Of a stretch of 64,000 nucleotides of DNA, positions 34,091 through 44,130 are shown piece after piece. Each line of letters opens with the position of its first letter. Position 1 is the first letter of the stretch. A program made the position numbers and the translations under genes. The stretch spans positions 1 to 64,000 of the forward strand of contig MU831891.1 in the NCBI GenBank assembly GCA_029204225.1. The letters run 5' to 3'. This DNA is from Diphasiastrum complanatum (Eukaryota > Streptophyta > Lycopodiopsida > Lycopodiales > Lycopodiaceae). The notes under the pieces were generated by a model. The model had not been told where the DNA came from. It saw nothing but the letters and a program-made list of their open reading frames with translations, and did not search any database.

Positions 34091-34864
34091 TGGGCCCAAG
34101 TTTCGTAAAATATAACTGAGCTGATGGTTCACTATGTGACTTTAATGCTTTGGATCCTTCATTGCCTCTTGACATCTCAGCAGCTGTCCATGCCATTATT
34201 GAATCACTTTAGTTTTGTTTGCTTGTTTGTCGGTAATAGGAGTTGCTTGCATTATTGGGCACCTTGAGTTCCGAGGATTGAATAAGCTTCAACTTTACCC
34301 TCTCACAGGTTGCCTTCCAAGATCAATTTCGTAAAGGTCAACTTAAATAAAAGCCATCATCCTGTCAGGGCATGTTCTGCTTCTGCTGCTTCTTAGTCAA
34401 AATCCTCTGCTGCCGTCTTTGACCTCCCTGAGAATATTTTTTTGCATGTTTTCCTTGTATTGAGCACCAAGAATGCTTGTTGCTTTTATTGTTTCTATCA
34501 ATATTTCTAGTTTCTTCATTATTCCTTGCACCCTATGAGCAGTGTTGGTACATGCAACTTAGTTGTGGGCATTGTACCAGCAAGAAATGTTGATAGGCGA
34601 TTTTTTTCTTATTGGGTATGTTTACATGTCCTAAGTACTTTCAGGAACTCATGAAGAGAAAATCAAATGCAAAGATTTGGGAGGAATTATTCAAATAATA
34701 GAGTAATCATGATACAAGATTTGTAAAAACTCTCATAAATATCAATATATTTCTCATTTTTTGAGAATGTACATGTGCGTCCTGTATTTTACAATGGATG
34801 CTTTTGCCCATAATTATTCCCAGGGCATTACATCAAAAATGTATATCTCTATTTAATCTATTAT

Positions 34865-35239
34865 TTACAGCTCAAAGTAATATGGATTATCTCCAGCCTG
34901 CACTAGTGTCAGTTGTGGACTTGATTGCCCTCTCGTTTCCGCAGCTGGACTGGGTCTTCCATGAGATAATAAGTTCACCAACATTTCTTGACGAAACTCA
35001 TATATCTCATTCATTGTAAATGCTCGACATTTATACTGCAAATCCAAAATAGTCGAGTCAATCGACTTATCAGAAATGAAATCCAAAATAATCGAAAGTA
35101 ACTTAGTTAGGCCATTAACTAGTCTATTTACCTCTCGTATATCTGGAGCCTCGGATTGCATGATGTACCACTCTAAGAAGTTCTGTATATTGCAGATGGA
35201 GAACCATCCACAGCTGTGTCCATCATCTTGTTGAGCTGA
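34865..35239 (-). CDS. Ulp1/C48-like protease, last exon (catalytic Cys)
   Basis: Starts after acceptor TTGAAG^TCAGCT and ends at a stop near 34865. It encodes SAQQDDGHSCGWFSICNIQN, the Q-x-n-CG motif of Ulp1/SENP-type cysteine proteases (oxyanion Gln and catalytic Cys), then FLEWYIMQSEAPDIREV and a helical C-terminus. Codon phase matches the preceding exon (DAT^SAQQ). The exon has no internal stop. It is the 3' end of the composite gene starting at 36699. Confidence 0.75.
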   Translation of the reverse strand, partial: SAQQDDGHSCGWFSICNIQNFLEWYIMQSEAPDIREVNRLVNGLTKLLSIILDFISDKSIDSTILDLQYKCRAFTMNEIYEFRQEMLVNLLSHGRPSPAAETRGQSSPQLTLVQAGDNPYYFEL

Positions 35240-35329
35240 CTTCAATCACAAAAGGTATAATAGGTTAGTTGTGCACTCTGAAAAAAACAAATCAAATTAC
35301 TTATCAAATACTTGATGAGAAATACTTAC

Positions 35330-35522
35330 TGTTGCATCAACAATCTCCAAGTGGCTATTTACAGTGGCCCCATCCAGCCTTGGCAAAAATTGCATAATTT
35401 TGTTGTACATGATGTCCATTTCGGCATGGGTGGAGCTCAAGGAATTAATCTTTAAACAGATGGGATTAATGATCCCATCTGAATCTTCCCTAAGGGAGAT
35501 TACATGCATACTCCAATGCTTA
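35330..35522 (-). CDS. Ulp1/C48-like protease, middle exon (catalytic His)
   Basis: Lies between acceptor GTTTGTAG^ and donor GCAACA^GTAAGT. It encodes KHWSMHVISL, the H-W motif holding the catalytic His, and INSLSSTH where Ulp1 proteases have a D-S-L with the catalytic Asp. Here Asn replaces Asp (AAT at 35444-35446), one G-to-A from Asp. The fold is otherwise well kept, with helix MDIMYNKIMQFL after it. The enzyme may be impaired, or may use Asn as some cysteine proteases do. Confidence 0.72.
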
Positions 35523-35610
35523 CTACAAACAAGAGATAATTAGTTAGACTGAAGGAATTACAATACCTAAAACAAAATGTTACTTGAATATATTCTATGT
35601 AATCACTTAC

Positions 35611-36036
35611 TTTTGGCAGTATGAAACATTGAAGACTTTGGTCTCCGAAGTTGTATGGACAAGATACTTCGTCGCCTGAGTTGGACTATGAAGGCTGTGT
35701 GCAAAATAGGACATCACAACCCCAATGTCTTTACTATTATCGCATTTACATCTATTTACAAAATACATCAAACCGGCCTCCACAACTGGATCTGATATAT
35801 CTGATGTCTTATCTTTCAGGGCATCACAAAATTCTTTATTTATGTGATTTACATAATTAATTGAACTTAGACAAAAAGAAAATTGACCTCCTAACTTATC
35901 TATTTCTTTGGCAACATACTCATCAAAAACTATATATCTCTCGGAATCCAAAAATGAATCTTTCGGATCAACATGAAATCTTACACAAAGAACTTTATAA
36001 AAATCACCTATTAAACTCTTATGTAGATCCGATATT
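35611..36036 (-). CDS. Ulp1/C48-like protease, N-terminal exon
   Basis: Open from about 36036 (KIISDLHKSLIGDFYKVLCV) to donor CCAAAA^GTAAGT at 35611/35610. It leaves two bases of a codon completed by the first base of the next exon, so the splice is phase-consistent. It contains the leading helices of the protease (SERYIVFDEYVAKEID, EFCDALKDK). Upstream, a single-base disruption near 36040-36048 separates this frame from the Ser/Pro linker of the histone-like segment. Confidence 0.65.
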
Positions 36037-36048
36037 ATTTTACCTTAC

Positions 36049-36699
36049 AATAGAGGTCATATCCTCATCATTGTGGGATGGAATGGAGGGAATGGAGGAG
36101 GAACTACTTGAATAGTCAGGGGTGGTGGGAGGAGAAGAACGCTGGGTAGACTGGAGTGATGGTCCAACCACAGGACGAGAGATAGGAGGGGGGGATGGTG
36201 ACTGAGTACTACCCTTTGTCTAGCAGGCCTGGTGGGCTTGGTTTGCTTTTTCCTTCTTCATTCAGGAACATGCCCTCTCTCTGTAGGTGGTGGCCTACAG
36301 GTGAAGCCACTCTTAAAAACCTGATCGTATGTACTCCTCAGCCTCATGACAAGATGCATGTCCTGAGGCATGAGCGTAACTCTCTTGGCATGCACAGTGC
36401 AAAGAATAGAGTTCTCATAGAATTTAACCTGAAAGTCCTCATAGGCAGTATGGAGGGCTTCCAAGGCTGTTATGTTCCAGTGAACATCATGTGAGAGTGA
36501 CCTTGTCACTAACCTCACAGACCTGTAGAAAGGAGCATGGAGAATCAGGAGATTCGTTGTCCTCTATAGTCTCCTGATATCCCTTAGCCATGGTCTTCTC
36601 GGACGACCTGCTCTCCTACCAGTGCCCACTGCCCTTCCTATAGGAGGACGAGGAGGCAGCGCAAAATAGTAAGACGGGTGTCTGCTTGGTACGAGCCAT
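36049..36699 (-). pseudogene. Divergent histone-H3-like domain plus Pro/Ser linker, joined to Ulp1-like exons
   Basis: ATG at 36699 gives MARTKQT, the exact canonical H3 N-terminus. After a one-base shift the frame reads a basic tail (GTGRRAGRPRRPWLRDIRRL), then TAG (36564-36566) where H3 has Gln. A histone fold follows: the alpha-1 helix TNLLILHAPFYRSVRLV; loop 1 of H3 length (SHDVHWN); the alpha-2 segment ALEALHTAYEDFQVKFYENS; then ILCTVHAKRVTLMPQDMHLV. The last stretch strongly resembles the H3 sequence around CAIHAKRVTIMPKDI. A TGA (36258-36260), a basic patch (RRKKQTKP), a C7 run frameshift (36188-36194) and a Ser/Pro linker lead into the Ulp1-like exons. Sequence is far from core H3, so it is a diverged, captured or decayed H3 rather than a host nucleosomal gene. 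Confidence 0.72.
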
Positions 36700-36941
36700 T
36701 TCAAGCTATGGTATCGCTATGACGCGCCCAACAGATAGAACAATGGGTATCGGTGACAGGAGGCGCGTGATGGCGATATAGGAGATGGTGTATCGCTACA
36801 ACGCGCGGAGAGAAAAGTGCTATGAGAATATGAGTGATTGGGCACATGGTAGCGATATGCGGATAGCGACAACAAAAACTAGGAGGAGAGGAGCGCTAGG
36901 GAACCAAGAAATCAGAAATTAAAAAATGAGTCAAAAACGTT

Positions 36942-36949
36942 CTTTTATA
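36942..36949 (-). promoter_or_regulatory. TATA box of the H3-Ulp1-like gene
   Basis: TATAAAAG on the minus strand, about 245 bp upstream of the MARTKQT ATG and just downstream of the CACGTG cluster. Confidence 0.55.
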
Positions 36950-36975
36950 CCTGTTGAATGTCGTAATCATTGTCA

Positions 36976-37243
36976 CACGTGTGATGCGACATGTACCTTT
37001 TACCGCACGTGTGGTGACACATGTCAACGTATGGATCACACACACGTCAGGGCATAACTGGTCCGTACAATCGTATGGCTAGCTTGCACGTGCGAGGATA
37101 TGTGTTATGATCTGGTCCACACACGTGTCATGGGATAACTAGTCCGTACAATCGTATGGTTGGCTTGCATGTGCAAGGAAACATGTCATGATCTAGTCCA
37201 TACACGTGTCATGTAATGATTTGGCCATCGTTTTCCACACGTG
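36976..37243 (-). promoter_or_regulatory. Cluster of six G-boxes (CACGTG) in an 81-bp tandem duplication
   Basis: CACGTG occurs at 36976, 37006, 37087, 37122, 37203 and 37238. Two 81-bp units start at about 37052 and 37133 (GTCCGTACAATCGTATGG in both). CACGTG is the core site of plant bHLH and bZIP factors. The position, immediately 5' of the TATA box, suggests a regulated promoter. Confidence 0.55.
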
Positions 37244-37259
37244 TGGCTATTTTGACCGC

Positions 37260-38460
37260 ACGCTTCCAAAACATGGGTACGGTTCAGATCCTCTGAAAGA
37301 AAAGAAAAATTTAAGGCATAGAGTGAATGAAATGAGCGGCAACTATGCCAATGTTGTACTTTCAGTTCTTCTCTAAGTTCTACTATGGCAGTCTCCCATC
37401 TAGTAAAAATACTAAAATCTAGCAAGATCAGACCAATTAGATGATTACAATTCTGTAAACTGGTTTGCATGTGTTAGAAAAAGAGTTGTATGTCATGAAT
37501 TTTCACTTTATTGTGATGAAAAAACTGGAAAATAGTCAAAAATCATCATTTTTGCTTGTTTTTTCATAAAGTTGGATAGTAGGTGGCTGTAAAACACCAT
37601 GTAGAGCTTGTAAAGAGGTGGATCAAAGTCTTTTGAATCTTTCCTTGAATTTAGAACCAAGAATTCCAGCAATTGAACTTGTAGGAAGTCAAAAAAGTTC
37701 AAAAAATGACTATTTTTGGTGATTTTTGGGGGATGGATCTCTCCAAATCCATAAGGAGATCATTCTGAAATTATTTACAACATGATTAGCATTTCTTTTT
37801 ACCTTTCTATCAAGCTATCAGACCTGTAAAATGATGGCCGCTGGCTTATGCATAATCTCCATCAAGTTTTAAGCTATTTTGACTTCTACAAATTAAAAAT
37901 CTTTGTTCTCAGCCTATACTGCATCTTAGGATCTACATGAATGCTTCATGGAAGTCTAATTGATTGTTTAAGACTGTTCGTAGCATCAATTTTGGGCTAG
38001 GATGGGTATTTGCACGTTTTTGCATGATTTTGTCTTGTGGAAATGCGCCCCTACTATAGATTTTATGACACTCTAATCTCGCACACGTGAAGCCTAGGTG
38101 GTAGGCTGATGTGACAAGCATCTTGTTCACCTAATCTTCCTCTGTACTGAGCTTTACAACACCCAATTTGGTGTCTTGTAGCCAAAGTTATGATCATCTG
38201 AAGTTTGGCAGTTTTAATTAGAATATATATAAGAATGTCGTTTTCCGAATTAAGTTTCGCATATCAAGTCTAGCAAACCGACCTGCTCCAAAATCAAAGC
38301 ACACTATATCACTACCACACGCCCAACAAACGTCTCTACAGTACCACTGCTCTCTTGGCACGTAATTTCGATATTCGAAATTCTGTAGCCTGTATATCAC
38401 CATTATGCTCCGTGGACTACATCCTTTAGTTCCCCTTGCTAATTGGCGCCTCATAATGAT
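37260..38460. other. Non-coding spacer between divergent gene remnants
   Basis: No coding motif recognised. It lies between the minus-strand H3-Ulp1-like gene and the plus-strand gene remnant, so it may hold both promoters. Confidence 0.45.
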
Positions 38461-39647
38461 ATGGCTTCCTCGTCTACCAGTTCAATCTATGATAGAGCGT
38501 TTAGTTCTTTCCTTGTTGATGTTGGGGTCAGGCTCATTTTTTGTCCTATTTCGATTTTCAGTTTGACATAGAGAGATTTGTCATTGAGCACAGGGAAGTT
38601 TTTCCCAAACTGTAAAAGGATTTTTATGACTGCTTGCAACAGGGTACCCTTTTGATGGACGGCCTAAGATTTGTGCATTTCACAGATTTGAGTCATGCTC
38701 AGCCTAGTGCCAAGCAAAGGCATGATCGTAAGTTTACCAAACTTATCTATCTGTTTAAACGTGTCATACCCTGTGAGGGACACAATCGTGTATGTCGCTT
38801 CGTTCAGGAGGGTATGGCCTTTGTGTTTTTCATATCTGCTCTTATCCCTGACGAGGCAAAATCTTCTTAGTCATCCATGATTGGTTTGCCTACCCCTACC
38901 ACTCTTGTAGCTTCGGAGGTTTCTACTACTGATGAGGTTCTAGGAGATGTAGAGGAGGCCAGACAAGCACAACAATATGATCCTGCCAAGGCTCGTTCTT
39001 TTTCTATCTCTCCCTTATCTATCGTAAGTGAGATTGACTAGAGCAGAACTCTAATGGACATCCCTATGTACCATATGGACGATATTCCATTCTAATCCAT
39101 TAGCGATATCGGAGACGGAATGGATCTTAGAGAAGATGAGATATGATCTCTTATGTCAAGAATGATTTCTGAATTTAATGATTTTATTGACTTTGATGAT
39201 GACGACCTCATAGATGGCATCGACTATGAGGACCAAGAAGAATGGGCAAGTGGCACAGATGCCCTTCAAAGGATGCTATATGAGAGCAAGACATATGAGG
39301 CTAATATGTCGAGTGAGGAGGAGTTTTTGGCTTTTCAAAAAAAGTATCCGCCAGCTCACATATATACTATTCCAACTGACCAGCAATCGACCATTATTGT
39401 TGGTCACAATTTAGAAGCTGCTGGTGTGATCCAAGCTGACAAGGAGAATTTTGTAAGTACATTGTCTCACAAAAATCATTTACTATTTAATGTGTAACTG
39501 ATGATTGATCTGCTAGTTTGACTAACACTTGATTATGTGTTGTAGGAAATCGTTGAAGTTGATGCCTTTGCTAGCAAGCATGGAGGATTGAGAGAGAGAC
39601 AAGGCAGGAGACAGAAGGATGTCTCATTGGCTCATTACTTGAGATAG
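38461..39647 (+). pseudogene. Decayed unknown gene with acidic C-terminus
   Basis: ATG at 38461 (MASSSTSSIYDRAFSSFLVD) is followed by a frameshift near 38560. The reading is then one continuous frame to a splice donor (GAATTTT^GTAAGT near 39450) and a second exon (39546-39647, EIVEVDAFASKHGG … SLAHYLR-stop). The main frame has five stops (about 38611, 38868, 39040, 39094, 39146). Segments: basic/aromatic (FTKLIYLFKRVIPCEGHNRV), Thr/Ser-rich, then strongly acidic (FNDFIDFDDDDLIDGIDYED). I do not recognise the family. Its placement between the two minus-strand genes suggests it belonged to the same mobile element. Confidence 0.5.
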
Positions 39648-40065
39648 TTTGTAAATAATGAAATTTGTATTTTTCATGAAAGGTTTTTTGTGAATGCGGG
39701 AACCTTAATCATGGCCATTAAGGCCCTACCTTTTTTGCCCAGGGGCATAAATATCCAAAAAATACATATAAAATCATTTTTTTGTCAAAAGAGATGTTGC
39801 TCTTAAAGTGTTCAATTACGTGCCAGAAAATGTTCCTATGAGATCATATGCTCTGGCAACTCTATCAGGATATATAGATCTGAGAAAAAGGACATCCACT
39901 CGATTTTTAGATCCGTATGATAGGAAAAAGTTCCTTCATGACCACACAACAAAAATTGTCCTTAGAGACAATGCAAAAAAATGATTGTACTCTTTTCCAT
40001 TTAATGTATGTTAAATTTGAGAATTTTTTATCACACGCGTTTGATCTTTATTGAATGCCATCAAT
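39648..40065. other. Spacer between the unknown gene and the transposase-like gene
   Basis: No coding feature recognised. It lies between the 3' ends of convergent gene remnants. Confidence 0.4.
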
Positions 40066-41510
40066 CTAGTTTTGGCTTATAAATTTACATACTTTTTTGA
40101 ATCTTTGATATTCAGTTGATCTTGTTGTGTATCGAACTTGAGTCTGTCTATAAAACCATTGGAATAGCTGAATGATGTAACTATTTTTTGAGGATGTTCC
40201 ACCATGTTGTGTATTTTGCTGAAATGCTGCTCTTGCCTGCCAATGTGATTTCTCCATTCTTTGTGAGGACCATATACTCAAACTGCCATACTTTTTTGCA
40301 AAAAATGATACATGATGCCTTAGTATGTGCTACAATATCAAAGATTTATGCATTGGTTAGAAACATATGCATTTAGAATCTATCAAGCAAGTTATACTAA
40401 AACTATAAAATTGTAAGACATTGTTCAAATGTATCCTACCATGTAGTGGGTGATGTGATCTGAGCCCCAAGCCACCTGAACTGCATCTACAAACTCTATT
40501 GTTGTTTTCTCCAGTAGGAGTGCATCTGAATATGAAATTGTGTCTTTTCTAAGCACTTCAACCATATTATCGAGCTTTTTCCAAACTTCAACCTTCTTTG
40601 CCCTTGTTGTTCCTTTATCTTCAAAGTCTTGTGTTGCAGAAATAACATCTTTCCAAACCGAGTCTTGGATCTTAGATGACTGTTTAGAATGATTTGATAA
40701 AAATCGACGAGCTTTGACTCCTCCTATGCTAGGTTTACTGGGTACATTTCCTGTTTTTTCCGAAAGATTTTCATCTTTTTGTATTTTAGCATGTCCTTTA
40801 TGAAGGCCCACTTTTGACAACACTTCCTCTAATCGAGCTATTGCTTGTTTTGATGCTAACTCTGGCTTAGTATTCCATGCAAACAACATATGAGAGTATA
40901 TTAATTTCTCTATGATCCTCACCTCTCCATGAAGTGTGCAAATATGAACATTCTGTAAAGGAATTGGTAATACTGGTTTCCAGTTGGGATCTTCAATATC
41001 TCTTGAAACTCTTGTGCTCCTTGAAATGTCACTTGATGATTTCATACAATATAGACATGGATGTTTCGAATTTGCTCCATGAGATACATTGAACAGACAT
41101 TTCAATGACTTCAAGTCTCCAACTAAATGCCATTCCACAAAAAATTCACCTCAGTCAGGAACATTAAGTACTTTGTCGTTCATATGATCCTTTATGGTAT
41201 CTGGATAACTTGTTCTGCTAAAAATCCAGGAAAGAACATCGTGATCCTCTTTGATAACCTGTCCAACATATGGAATCACAAGTTTTTATATATTCAAAAC
41301 ATTTACCAAAAGAAATTGCACATGAATAACACCATATGTTGTTTTCTGATTGCACACTGAAGTTGAGATCCCTTGAGTTTGTTGCATTGTTCAATGTTCC
41401 ATTCATGAGAGTAATACTTACTCTTTCCAACTTTTGTCCTTTTATAACTTTCGATTCATCTAGCTTGACCTCCAGAATAAGTTTGCTCATACTAACACTT
41501 GTAATATTAT
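40066..41510 (-). pseudogene. Transposase-like gene remnant
   Basis: Minus-strand segments in order: [15 protein letters not shown] at about 41480; VIPYVGQVIKEDHDVLSW near 41250; then VEWHLVGDLKSLKCLFNVSH and SKHPCLYCMKSS (237-codon frame 40425-41138, a 'DLK … C-x2-C' layout); Lys-rich helices; SDHITHYMVG; and after an intron or gap SIWSSQRMEKSHWQARAAF and NTQHGG (40066-40290). A DLK…CxxC core followed by HY-x-H and a 'Q-x-EKSH' C-terminus recalls transposon-derived proteins found across eukaryotes, but I cannot name the superfamily. One in-frame TGA and frameshifts are present. The 5' part is cut by Gypsy-B at about 41537. Confidence 0.5.
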
Positions 41511-41536
41511 AGAATTTTTAATTACATTAAAAGTAA

Positions 41537-42437
41537 AAAAATTGAACAAGGAAACCGTTAAGAATAGATATCCACTACAACAGATGGATGACCTAATAGA
41601 TTATCTTGGTGGTGCTGGGTACTTTACCAAGATAGATCTAAGGTCCGGATTAAACATGCATTAAGGCAGAAGATATATCAAAAATTGGGTTTTGAACTCA
41701 CTTTGGTCACTACGAATTTTTAGTGTTGCCTTTTGGTTTGACCAATGCACAGACAACTTTCCAATAGATGATGAACGATTTGTTCAGGCCATATTTGGTA
41801 AGATTCGTAGTGGTATTCTTAGATGATATCTTAGTGTTCAGTAAGACTTTGGCGGAACATAAATAGCATCTTAGGATTGTTTGGGACATCCTAAGAAGGG
41901 AAAAGCTCTAGGCCAAAGAGTCTATGTGTGACTTTTTTTGCAAAGGAATTGTCTTACTTGGGGCATAAGATTTCCAAACGAGGGGTGGAGATCGAGGCCG
42001 ATCGTATCCAGAGGGTTATTGAGTGGTCTATTCTCACCACAGTTCAGGAAATCAAGGCTTTCTTGGGGTTTGTAGGATTTTTCCATCGGCATATTTTCCA
42101 ATTTGCTCGATTGGCATTTTCCCTTACCCAGGCCTTGAAAGGCTATAAGAAGCTAAGCCGGATGGCTAAGAGTCCACTAGTGGTGTGGACGGAGGATATG
42201 AACAATTGTCTTGAGTTGCTTAAAAAAAGTGTCACTTCGGCACAAATAATAATCATTGGCGATTCTAATAAGGCTTTTGTGATTAGGACTGATGCCAGTG
42301 ATTATGCTATTGGAGCTATTTTGATGCATGATGGATATCCTATTGCTTTTGAAAGCAAGAAACTCAATCCTGCTCAGTCTAGGTATTGTACTTATGAGAA
42401 GGAACTGTTTGCAACTGTTAATTCCTTGAAAATTTGA
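41537..42437 (+). pseudogene. Gypsy-B RT and RNase H (N-terminal part)
   Basis: 41560-41930 holds RT in broken frames ([33 protein letters not shown] with both catalytic Asp codons intact at 41822-41827). 41928-42437 is open: ELSYLGHKISKRGVEIEADR, GFVGFFHRHI, then RNase H RTDASDYAIGAILMHDG. It ends at TGA next to the H-Y motif. Confidence 0.9.
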
Positions 42438-42446
42438 CGACATTAT

Positions 42447-43512
42447 TTGTATGGAGCCAGATTTGAAATTTTGACAGATCATCAAACTCTTCGATATTTC
42501 TGTGATGCTACAGATCTAAAGGGGAGGCAAGCTAGATGGGTTGAGTTGATGCAAATCTTTGACTTTTCTATATGTTATAGTAAAGGAAGTCAAAATACTC
42601 TAGCGGATGCTTTGAGTAGGTTACCGGTTATTAATCAGTTGTGCTTTACTGTTATAGATCCGAGGTTGTTTCAATCTCTTCAAGGACTATATGAGTTCGA
42701 TCTTTTTTTTGGAAAGTATTGGCAACAAGTACTTTCGGGGGTCGATTCAGATTTTGCAAGATTTTTCAAATCGGGGGAAGACTGAAACGGATTTTCTTAT
42801 TCGAAACAGGATTTTGTTTCGGTGTGTCTACCAAAAAATGACACTATAAGTGGCCAAATCTTGCATGAGTGTCATGATAGTCCATGCGCATGACATCCGA
42901 GTATACAAAAACACCTGAATTAGTTCGAAGGCAATTTTGGTGGCCTAAGATGAAAAGTCAGGTAGAGGCCTATGTACTTAAATGTACTAAGTGCCAGATA
43001 AATAAAGCAGAGAGACTAAAAGCCAGTGGCCCATTACATCCTTAGATATTCCTACCAGAAAGTGGGAAAGTATATCTATGGATTTTGTGGTCAAGCTTCC
43101 ACGTACAGGGAAGGGCCACGATTCAGTTTGGGTCACTGTTGACAGCCTTACAAAGTTTGCTCAATTTATCCCAACAAAAACTACTGTTAAAGCTTCAGAA
43201 CTAGCTCAACTATTTTTTGAGAAGCTTTTTTGACTATACGAGCTACCTTGCAATATTGTCAATGACCGTGATCCAAAATTCACTGGGAATTTTTGGCAAG
43301 CAGTATTTGAAAAGCTGGAAACAACTTTAAGTATGGGTTCTACAGATCATCCAGAATCAGACGGTCAAACATAAAGGACCAATCAGACGATGGAGGATAT
43401 GCTTCGAGCATATGTAGGCCATCGACAGTCTGCTGATTGAAAACAATATCTTCCACTGGTCAAATTTGTATATAATAGTGCAAAACATTCAGCGACCGGA
43501 TTCAGTCCCTTC
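42447..43512 (+). pseudogene. Gypsy-B RNase H end and integrase core
   Basis: 42447-42785 encodes ILTDHQTLRYFCDATDL and NTLADALSRL. Downstream the integrase is readable only across many stops: HECHDSPCA, ISMDFVVKLPRTGKGHDS (first Asp), VNDRDPKFTGNFWQ, and HPESDGQT followed by a stop in the Glu motif region. This copy documents what Gypsy-A deleted. Confidence 0.87.
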
Positions 43513-44119
43513 ATGCTTATGCATGGTTTTCAACCTCGATCACCAATTAGTGTTGACATGAAAAACCTACGGGTGCAAGTCGCAGCTGATTTCCTTGCGG
43601 ATATGCAAAAAATGTTACAACTGGCTAAAGATAGCATAAGAAGTGCCCAGGATAGGGCAACGCACTATGCCGATCTATCTCGAAGGCACAAGGTATTCAT
43701 GGTCAACGACTGGGTATTTTTGCGAGTCCCTAGTCACTCTAGGGGCTTGAAAACTGGTAAGTGTGCAAAGTTGGTGCCTAGGTATTGCGGTCCTTTTAAG
43801 GTTATCCAAGTGATAAACAAGGTCGCATACAAACTAGACCTTCCAGCTAATGTTGGAATTCATCATGTTTTTCACGTTAGTAAGTTAAAACCCTCGTTAG
43901 GGGTTGGGGAGACCCTGCTCTATGTGGAAGATCTAGTGGAACTTCTTCATGATGAGTCTGCGAGTGGACCACCTGAACCTGAGACGATTGTTAATAGCCG
44001 GCCGACAGAGGACTCTACGGAGTAGAGTGCTTCAAGAATTTTAGGTAGGTGGAAGGGCAAATCAGAAGAGGAGGATACCTAAGAAAAGGAGGCTGATCTC
44101 CAGAAGAAATTTAAGTTTA
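43513..44119 (+). pseudogene. Gypsy-B integrase C-terminus and chromodomain
   Basis: 170 open codons from [14 protein letters not shown] through the GPY/F module ([19 protein letters not shown]) and [14 protein letters not shown]. After a stop at 44025 the chromodomain remains (WKGKSEEEDT, then a stop, EKEADLQ) up to the PPT. Confidence 0.88.
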
Positions 44120-44130
44120 GGGAGAAGGAA
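44120..44130 (+). other. Gypsy-B polypurine tract
   Basis: GGGAGAAGGAA directly before the LTR TG at 44131. Confidence 0.87.

Noticed and set aside
36049..36699. A functional host centromeric H3 (CenH3)
   Set aside because: Stops, frameshifts and an atypical C-terminus joined to a protease; the canonical MARTKQT start is also unlike most CenH3 tails.
38461..39647. Stop-codon readthrough or RNA-edited functional gene
   Set aside because: U-to-C editing of stops is known for plant organelle transcripts, not nuclear genes; a frameshift is also present, so decay is simpler.
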